From CAISIP01 sp038247175 (GTDB lineage: Bacteria > Pseudomonadota > Gammaproteobacteria > Burkholderiales > Burkholderiaceae_C): DNA of 22,294 nt. Under the pieces are notes generated by a model. That model worked only from the letters and a program-made list of their open reading frames with translations, had not been told where the DNA came from and searched no databases. Positions 18,034 to 22,294 of the stretch are shown here, one piece after another; the stretch's first letter is position 1; every line of letters begins with the position of its first letter. Where the stretch lies: assembly GCA_038247175.1 (NCBI GenBank), contig JBBRVD010000050.1, forward strand, positions 1 through 22,294, read 5' to 3'. The translations under genes and the position numbers were made by a program.

Positions 18034-18519
18034 CTATTTGTGGCGCGTCTTCATGGCGCGCTCGACTTCGCGCTTGCCTTCGCGATCCTTGATCGTGTCG
18101 CGCTTGTCGTGTTCGGCCTTGCCCTTGGCCAGCGCGATATCGCACTTGACCTTGCCGGCTTTCCAGTGCAGGTTGATCGGCACCAGGGTGTATCCTTTTT
18201 GTTCCACCTTGCCGACCAGTCGTTTGATCTCTTCCTTGTGCATCAACAACTTCTTGGTGCGCACCTTGTCCGGGCTGACGTGGGTCGAGGCCGTCCCCAG
18301 CGGATTGATCTGGCAGCCGATCAGGAACAACTCTCCTTCGCGGATCACGACGTAACCGTCGGTCAGCTGCACCTTGCCGGCGCGCAGCGACTTGACCTCC
18401 CAGCCCTCGAGCACCAGGCCCGCCTCGAATCGCTCCTCGAAGAAGTAGTTGTAAGCCGCCTTCTTGTTGTCGGCGATGCGGGACGGTTTTGGTGCGGTGG
18501 AATCAGTTTTCTTTGCCAT
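18034..18519 (-). CDS. smpB: SsrA-binding protein SmpB
   Basis: SmpB binds tmRNA and carries it to stalled ribosomes for trans-translation. The protein has 161 aa. Family features: IADNKKAAYNYFFEERFEAGLVLEGWEVKSLRAGKVQL-type core (start at about residue 15), YVVIREGELFLIGCQINPL, the RTKKLLMHKEEI segment, and a basic C-terminal tail KGKAEHDKRDTIKDREGKRE that enters the mRNA channel. The ATG at 18519 has no clear Shine-Dalgarno. It is divergent from ratA across 68 bp and convergent with typA. The tmRNA gene (ssrA) is not in this window. Confidence 0.96.
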   Translation of the reverse strand: MAKKTDSTAPKPSRIADNKKAAYNYFFEERFEAGLVLEGWEVKSLRAGKVQLTDGYVVIREGELFLIGCQINPLGTASTHVSPDKVRTKKLLMHKEEIKRLVGKVEQKGYTLVPINLHWKAGKVKCDIALAKGKAEHDKRDTIKDREGKREVERAMKTRHK

Positions 18520-18561
18520 GGGTGCAAGATGGGGTTGTCAATCATGCGAACAAGGCGTGTC

Positions 18562-18567
18562 TACAAT
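18562..18567 (+). promoter_or_regulatory. -10 element of the ratA-rnfH promoter
   Basis: TACAAT at 18562-18567 would start transcription near 18574, only about 14 nt before the ratA ATG, which lacks a Shine-Dalgarno. TTGTCA at 18535-18540 resembles a -35 but is 21 nt away, too far for a standard sigma-70 site. The opposite strand has TTGACA at 18541-18536, but no matching -10 for smpB. Confidence 0.4.
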
Positions 18568-18587
18568 CCTGCGCAGTCCCCCATTCT

Positions 18588-19031
18588 ATGAAAACAGTCC
18601 ATAAGTCGGTCCTGATCTGGTACTGCGCACAGGAAATGTATGCGCTGGTGACCGATGTGCCGTCCTACCCGCAGTTCCTTCCCTGGTGCGATCATGCCGA
18701 TGTGCTCGAGGAGCATGATGACGGCATGACGGCCGAAGTCGGCATCGCCATCGGCGGCGTGCGCCAGGCCTTCACGACCCGCAACCGGCACACGGTCGAT
18801 CGCGCAGTGGACCTTCAATTGGTCAACGGGCCGTTCTCCCGGCTCGAGGGTCATTGGCGCTTCATACCGCTCGGTGATGGCACGGAACGTGCCTGCCGGG
18901 TCGAACTGAAACTGAACTACGGCTTCGACAACGCCACGTTGGGCCGGCTGGTCGGGCCGGTGTTCGACCGCATCGCCTCCAGTCTGGTCGATGCCTTCGT
19001 CAAACGGGCGCAGCAGGTTTACGGGGACTGA
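18588..19031 (+). CDS. ratA: RatA-type START/coenzyme Q-binding family protein
   Basis: A 147-aa protein of the Polyketide_cyc/COQ10-like START superfamily. E. coli RatA (YfjG) was reported to bind 50S subunits and block 70S formation; a link to ubiquinone is also proposed for the family, so the role is not settled. Family features: MKTVHKSVLIWYCAQEMYAL, then VTDVPSYPQFLPWCDHADV, NGPFSRLEGHWRF and the C-terminal helix FDRIASSLVDAFVKRAQQVYG. The start at 18588 fits homologues (MKTV-KS-L) and the nearby -10; upstream in-frame starts overlap smpB. It is next to smpB (divergent) and rnfH, the same neighbourhood as in E. coli. Confidence 0.92.
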   Translation: MKTVHKSVLIWYCAQEMYALVTDVPSYPQFLPWCDHADVLEEHDDGMTAEVGIAIGGVRQAFTTRNRHTVDRAVDLQLVNGPFSRLEGHWRFIPLGDGTERACRVELKLNYGFDNATLGRLVGPVFDRIASSLVDAFVKRAQQVYGD

Positions 19032-19035
19032 TTCC

Positions 19036-19371
19036 ATGCTGATCCGTGTCACGCTGGTGCTCTCGCCGGGGCCGCGCAAGGTTCAGGAGGAGGCGTTGAG
19101 TCTGGCGGCTGGCTGCACCGTACTGCAAGCGTTGCAGTCCAGCGCCATGCTGGCCAAGCACGGTGTCGTGGCGGGTCCCGGACTGGAGTGCGGCGTCTGG
19201 GGCCGCAAGGTCGACGGCGCGCACGTTTTGTCGGATGGCGACCGGCTGGAGTTGTATCGCCCGTTGCGGGTCGATCCCAAGGTGGCTCGGCGGGCGCGTT
19301 TCGCCGCGCAGGGCGCGGGCGCAGCCGGGTTGTTTGCGCGGCGGCGCGCGGGGGCCAAGCAGGGGTATTGA
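19036..19371 (+). CDS. rnfH: RnfH family ubiquitin-like protein
   Basis: A 111-aa member of UPF0125/RnfH with a beta-grasp (ubiquitin-like) fold; its function is unknown despite the name. Family signs: IRVTLVLSPGPRKVQEEALSLAAG-type N-terminus, CGVWGRKVDGAHVLSDGDRLELYRPLRVDPK near the C-terminus, then an Arg/Ala-rich tail. The ATG at 19036 lies 4 nt after the ratA stop and has GGGGA (19024-19028) before it. ratA-rnfH is a conserved pair. No rnf electron-transport genes are present here. Confidence 0.9.
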   Translation: MLIRVTLVLSPGPRKVQEEALSLAAGCTVLQALQSSAMLAKHGVVAGPGLECGVWGRKVDGAHVLSDGDRLELYRPLRVDPKVARRARFAAQGAGAAGLFARRRAGAKQGY

Positions 19372-19410
19372 GCGCGAGCCGGTTGCAGGGCGCCATGCCC
19401 GCCAGCTGGC

Positions 19411-19920
19411 CTATTTGCAGTTGATTTCGATCGCGGACCGGATCTTCTTCTGTTCCGCGGCCCGGGCAGCGTCGTCGAGAATGTCTCGCTCGCCTTTGGC
19501 GTTGGTGATCGACACCCGCACACCGGAGTCCATGACCGTCTGGTTCGCTCGGGCCTTGTCGCAGTTCGTCGCCTTCACCTTTGCCAGCCCGTCGGCCTCG
19601 GCCTTCAACTTGGCTTGTACCTCCGCTTCCGCCTTCTTCTTGCGCTCGAGCAGGTACTGATCTTCTTCGTCGATCTTCGGTGTGGCCGGCCCGGCAGTCG
19701 CGGCTGGCGCGGCCTTGCCCACTGGCTGGGTCGGCACGTTAGCCGCCGCTGCGGCTTGATGGGGCTGCTTGAGGATGTTCTTGACCGGTATGTCGGACGG
19801 CGGTGGCTGGTCACTGAAGACCTTGCGGCCGCTCTTGTCCAGCCATTGCCATTGCGCCTGGGCCGCAACGCCGATCAGACACATGGCGCACACGAATAGG
19901 GTTCGGATCCGTCTCATCAT
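19411..19920 (-). CDS. Secreted DUF4124 domain protein
   Basis: A 169-aa protein of unknown function. A signal peptide is clear (MMRRIRTLFVCAMCLIGVAAQA, probable cleavage after AQA). The DUF4124 motif follows at once: QWQWLDKSGRKVFSDQPPP, about residues 23-41, the form WxWxDxxGrxvfSDxPPP. Then come an Ala/Pro-rich linker, a charged helix-like stretch (EEDQYLLERKKKAEAEVQAK) and a C-terminal region with two cysteines (TNCDKARAN and the terminal EINCK) that could form a disulfide in the periplasm. The second ATG (19917) is an equally possible start. It is convergent with rnfH, with a 39-bp gap showing no clear terminator, and divergent from guaB. In E. coli bamE occupies this neighbourhood; this protein does not look like BamE. 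Confidence 0.88.
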   Translation of the reverse strand: MMRRIRTLFVCAMCLIGVAAQAQWQWLDKSGRKVFSDQPPPSDIPVKNILKQPHQAAAAANVPTQPVGKAAPAATAGPATPKIDEEDQYLLERKKKAEAEVQAKLKAEADGLAKVKATNCDKARANQTVMDSGVRVSITNAKGERDILDDAARAAEQKKIRSAIEINCK

Positions 19921-19945
19921 GCGTGGCAGTTTACGCCCATGTGGG

Positions 19946-19974
19946 CCTTCTTGGGCTTCTGTGACGGGTACAAT
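19946..19974 (+). promoter_or_regulatory. Putative guaB promoter
   Basis: TACAAT at 19969-19974 is a good -10, 20 nt before the guaB ATG. The -35 is weak (CCTTCT with a 17-nt spacer, or TTCTTG with 15). No PurR-like operator was recognised in the 74-bp gap. Confidence 0.45.
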
Positions 19975-19994
19975 TCCCCATTTGGAGCCTTCAC

Positions 19995-21464
19995 ATGCGC
20001 CTGCTAGGCAAAGCGCTCACCTTCGACGACGTGTTGCTGGTGCCAGCGTTCTCCCAAGTCCTGCCCAAGGACACATCCCTCTCCACTTCCTTTTCACGCA
20101 ACATCCAGCTTAATCTACCGCTGGTTTCCGCCGCCATGGACACCGTGACCGAAGCCCGGTTGGCGATCGCGATCGCGCAGGAAGGCGGCATCGGCATCGT
20201 ACACAAGAACCTCTCGGCCAAGGACCAGGCAGCGCAGGTATCCAAGGTCAAGCGTTACGAGTCCGGTGTGCTGCGCGATCCGGTCGTGATCACTCCCTCC
20301 CATACCGTGCGTCAGGTGATCGACCTGTCCGAGCAGTTGGGCGTCTCCGGTTTTCCGGTCTGCGACGGCGGCAAGGTGGTCGGTATCGTCACTGGCCGCG
20401 ATCTGCGCTTCGAGACCCGTTACGACGCCCCGGTCAGCTCCATCATGACGCCGCGCGACAAGCTGGTCACGGTGCCTGACGGCACCACTTTGGAAGAGGC
20501 CAAGTCGCTGCTGAACAAGTTCAAGCTAGAGCGCCTGCTGGTCGTCAATGACGCGTTCGAGCTCAAGGGCTTGATCACCGTCAAAGACATCACCAAGCAG
20601 ACCAGCTTTCCGAATGCCGCGCGCGACGCGCTGGGCAAGCTGCGTGTGGGCGCGGCGGTCGGCGTGGGCGAGGGCACCGAAGAGCGCGTCGAGGCGCTGG
20701 TGCGCGCCGGTGTCGACGCCATCGTCGTTGATACGGCCCATGGCCACAGTCAGGGCGTCATCGACCGGGTGCGCTGGGTCAAGAGGAACTATCCACAGGT
20801 CGATGTGGTTGGCGGCAATATTGCGACTGGCGCTGCCGCATTGGCGCTGGTCGAGGCGGGCGCCGACGCGGTCAAGGTCGGCATCGGCCCAGGTTCGATC
20901 TGCACCACCCGCATCGTGGCTGGTGTCGGCGTGCCGCAAATCATGGCGGTGGACAGCGTGGCTGCGGCGCTCAAGGGCAGTGGCGTTCCGCTGATAGCCG
21001 ATGGTGGCATCCGCTACAGCGGCGACATCGCCAAGGCCATTGCCGCCGGTGCCAGCACGGTGATGATGGGCGGCATGTTCGCCGGCACCGAGGAGGCACC
21101 GGGCGAAATCATTCTGTACCAGGGCCGCAGCTACAAGAGTTACCGCGGCATGGGCTCGATCGGTGCCATGCAGCAAGGCAGCGCTGACCGTTACTTCCAG
21201 GAAGCCACCACCGGTAATCCTAACGCCGACAAGCTGGTGCCAGAGGGTATCGAAGGCCGGGTTCCGTACAAGGGATCGATGATCGCCATCGTTTACCAGA
21301 TGTCGGGCGGTCTGCGCGCCAGCATGGGATATTGCGGCTGCCCGACGATCGCCGACATGCAGAACAAGGCCGAGTTTGTCGAGATCACCACCGCCGGCAT
21401 CCGCGAGAGCCATGTGCACGACGTACAGATCACCAAGGAAGCGCCGAACTACCGGGCGGATTGA
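19995..21464 (+). CDS. guaB: Inosine-5'-monophosphate dehydrogenase
   Basis: IMPDH oxidises IMP to XMP with NAD+, the rate-limiting step to guanine nucleotides. The protein has 489 aa (E. coli 488). It begins LTFDDVLLVPAFS and has the catalytic loop GPGSICTTRIV with Cys303 (E. coli Cys305). Two CBS domains are inserted at about residues 92-205. The flap is recognised by YKSYRGMGSIGAMQ, and the end region includes GCPTIADMQNKAEFVEIT. All key elements are intact. GGAG at 19984-19987 is 7 nt before the ATG. guaA follows after 212 bp filled largely by a duplicated repeat. Confidence 0.98.
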   Translation: MRLLGKALTFDDVLLVPAFSQVLPKDTSLSTSFSRNIQLNLPLVSAAMDTVTEARLAIAIAQEGGIGIVHKNLSAKDQAAQVSKVKRYESGVLRDPVVITPSHTVRQVIDLSEQLGVSGFPVCDGGKVVGIVTGRDLRFETRYDAPVSSIMTPRDKLVTVPDGTTLEEAKSLLNKFKLERLLVVNDAFELKGLITVKDITKQTSFPNAARDALGKLRVGAAVGVGEGTEERVEALVRAGVDAIVVDTAHGHSQGVIDRVRWVKRNYPQVDVVGGNIATGAAALALVEAGADAVKVGIGPGSICTTRIVAGVGVPQIMAVDSVAAALKGSGVPLIADGGIRYSGDIAKAIAAGASTVMMGGMFAGTEEAPGEIILYQGRSYKSYRGMGSIGAMQQGSADRYFQEATTGNPNADKLVPEGIEGRVPYKGSMIAIVYQMSGGLRASMGYCGCPTIADMQNKAEFVEITTAGIRESHVHDVQITKEAPNYRAD

Positions 21465-21467
21465 GAT

Positions 21468-21547
21468 GGCCCCCACGCTTGTCACTGCGTGTACTGCGCT
21501 GCCCCCCGAGGGGGCTGATTTCCCTTGGGGCGGCCCGGCGGGAAATC
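21468..21547 (+). repeat. Structured intergenic repeat, copy 1
   Basis: An 80-bp unit starting GGCCCCCACGCTTGTCACTG. It contains a C-run/GA/G-run hairpin (CCCCC 21503-21507 and GGGGG 21510-21514) and a perfect 8-bp outer stem GATTTCCC (21517-21524) and GGGAAATC (21540-21547). It begins 4 nt after the guaB stop. I recall similar sequences scattered in Comamonadaceae genomes; their function is not known to me. Confidence 0.85.
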
Positions 21548-21548
21548 G

Positions 21549-21629
21549 GGCCCCCACGCTTGTCACTGCGTGTACTGCGCTGCGCCCCCGAGGGGGCTGA
21601 TCTTCCTTGGGGCGGCCGGGCGAAAGATT
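21549..21629 (+). repeat. Structured intergenic repeat, copy 2
   Basis: A second, 81-bp copy directly follows copy 1. The first 35 bases are identical; then one G is inserted, giving the inner hairpin GCCCCC-GA-GGGGGC (21584-21597). The outer arms have changed to GATCTTCC and GAAAGATT but still largely pair. The two copies are tandem with an 81-bp period. No T-run, so termination between guaB and guaA is not implied. Confidence 0.85.
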
Positions 21630-21676
21630 GGGTCTGCGCGACGGCCTGCCGGGCGCATCACACGGGAAACCATCTC

Positions 21677-22294
21677 ATGAACCACCAGAAAATCCTGATC
21701 CTCGATTTCGGCTCACAGCTTACGCAGCTGATTGCGCGGCGTATCCGCGAAGCCCATGTGTTTTGCGAGGTCGTGCCTTGCGACGTCGGCAATGACTGGG
21801 TGCGTGAATACGCGCGCGACGGCAACCTCAAAGGCGTCATCCTCTCGGGCAGCCACGCCAGCACGTATGAAGCCCATGAGTTGCGCGCGCCGCACGTGGT
21901 GTTCGAACTCGGCATCCCGGTGCTGGGTATCTGTTACGGCATGTTCACGATGGCCGTGCAGCTGGGCGGCGTCGTGGCGCCCAGCTCTCAGCGCGAATTC
22001 GGCCATGCCGATGTGCGTGCCCATGGCCATACCCAGTTGCTCGACGGCATTCAGGATTACGCCACGCCCATGGGCCATGGCATGCTGCAGGTGTGGATGA
22101 GCCATGGCGACAAGGTCACCGAGATGCCACCGGGTTTCCACCTGATGGCCAGCACCGACAGCTGCCCGGTCGCCGGCATGGCTGACGAGGAACGCCGCTT
22201 CTATGGCGTGCAGTTCCACCCGGAGGTCACTCACACCAAGCGCGGCGCGGCAATCCTGGAGCGTTTCGTGCTCGACATCTGCGGCACCCGCGCC
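21677..22294 (+). CDS. guaA: GMP synthase (glutamine-hydrolysing), N-terminal part
   Basis: GuaA aminates XMP to GMP using glutamine and ATP. The window ends after codon 206, which covers the class I glutamine amidotransferase domain and stops just before the ATP-pyrophosphatase domain. The catalytic triad is visible: Cys86 (GICYGM), His181 and Glu183 (QFHPEVTH), at the same numbers as in E. coli GuaA. The start KILILDFGSQLTQLIARRIR is typical. The sequence LSGSHASTYE replaces the more common LSGGPES; I recall the same in other Burkholderiales. The Shine-Dalgarno is weak. It is the second gene of a guaB-guaA unit. Confidence 0.97.
   Translation, partial: MNHQKILILDFGSQLTQLIARRIREAHVFCEVVPCDVGNDWVREYARDGNLKGVILSGSHASTYEAHELRAPHVVFELGIPVLGICYGMFTMAVQLGGVVAPSSQREFGHADVRAHGHTQLLDGIQDYATPMGHGMLQVWMSHGDKVTEMPPGFHLMASTDSCPVAGMADEERRFYGVQFHPEVTHTKRGAAILERFVLDICGTRA

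Noticed and set aside
19036..19371. RnfH as evidence for an Rnf electron-transport complex
   Set aside because: RnfH is a separate ubiquitin-like family; no rnfABCDGE genes are here and the pairing with ratA is the usual context.
19372..19410. Terminator between rnfH and the DUF4124 gene
   Set aside because: Only a 4-bp GGGC/GCCC stem and no T-run were found.
21468..21629. Two repeats as a CRISPR array
   Set aside because: The units are 80 bp, abut with no spacers, and diverge in the arms; no cas genes.
21376..21795. Small open frames of 74 and 62 codons over the guaB-guaA gap
   Set aside because: They read through the intergenic repeats and into guaB or guaA in the wrong frame; no domain or start signal.

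Overview
The window looks like a GC-rich betaproteobacterial chromosome, most likely Burkholderiales and close to the Comamonadaceae. This rests on three things: the gene order rimP-nusA-infB-rbfA-truB-typA, the style of the proteins (a 203-aa RimP with a long insert, a 759-aa Lys/Arg/Orn decarboxylase with an FDEAWLPHA motif, a GuaA with SGSHAS), and a GC-rich intergenic repeat between guaB and guaA that I recall from that family. The assignment is recognition from memory, not a search.

Layout. 1-357 (minus strand): the first codons of what looks like an integrase run off the left edge, preceded by three GGGGTAT-type motifs. Behind them are a rho-independent terminator and a complete tRNA-Ser(GGA). 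This resembles the boundary of an element integrated at the tRNA 3' end. 643-2922: a PLP-dependent basic amino acid decarboxylase. 2969-3763 (minus): fabI, convergent with the decarboxylase. 3801-9326: yejABEF, a peptide/microcin C-type ABC importer, divergent from fabI across only 37 bp. 9422-17930: the transcription/translation operon rimP-nusA-infB-rbfA-truB-typA. A promoter and a strong terminator hairpin lie in the rimP leader, and a REP-like scrap sits between rbfA and truB. 18034-18519 (minus): smpB. 18588-19371: ratA-rnfH, divergent from smpB. 19411-19920 (minus): a secreted DUF4124 protein. 19995-22294: guaB and the start of guaA (cut by the right edge), separated by two tandem copies of an 80-bp structured repeat.

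How it works together. Most of the window is conserved housekeeping. NusA, RimP, RbfA, IF2, TruB and TypA couple transcription to 30S assembly and initiation, SmpB rescues stalled ribosomes, and GuaB/GuaA turn IMP into GMP. YejABEF imports short peptides, FabI completes the fatty acid elongation cycle, and the decarboxylase makes a polyamine/diamine with consumption of a proton. I found no convincing new defence, toxin-antitoxin, CRISPR or biosynthetic system. The interest is in the non-coding parts: the island edge at tRNA-Ser, the possible attenuator before rimP-nusA, the REP-like motif, and the repeat pair inside the gua operon.
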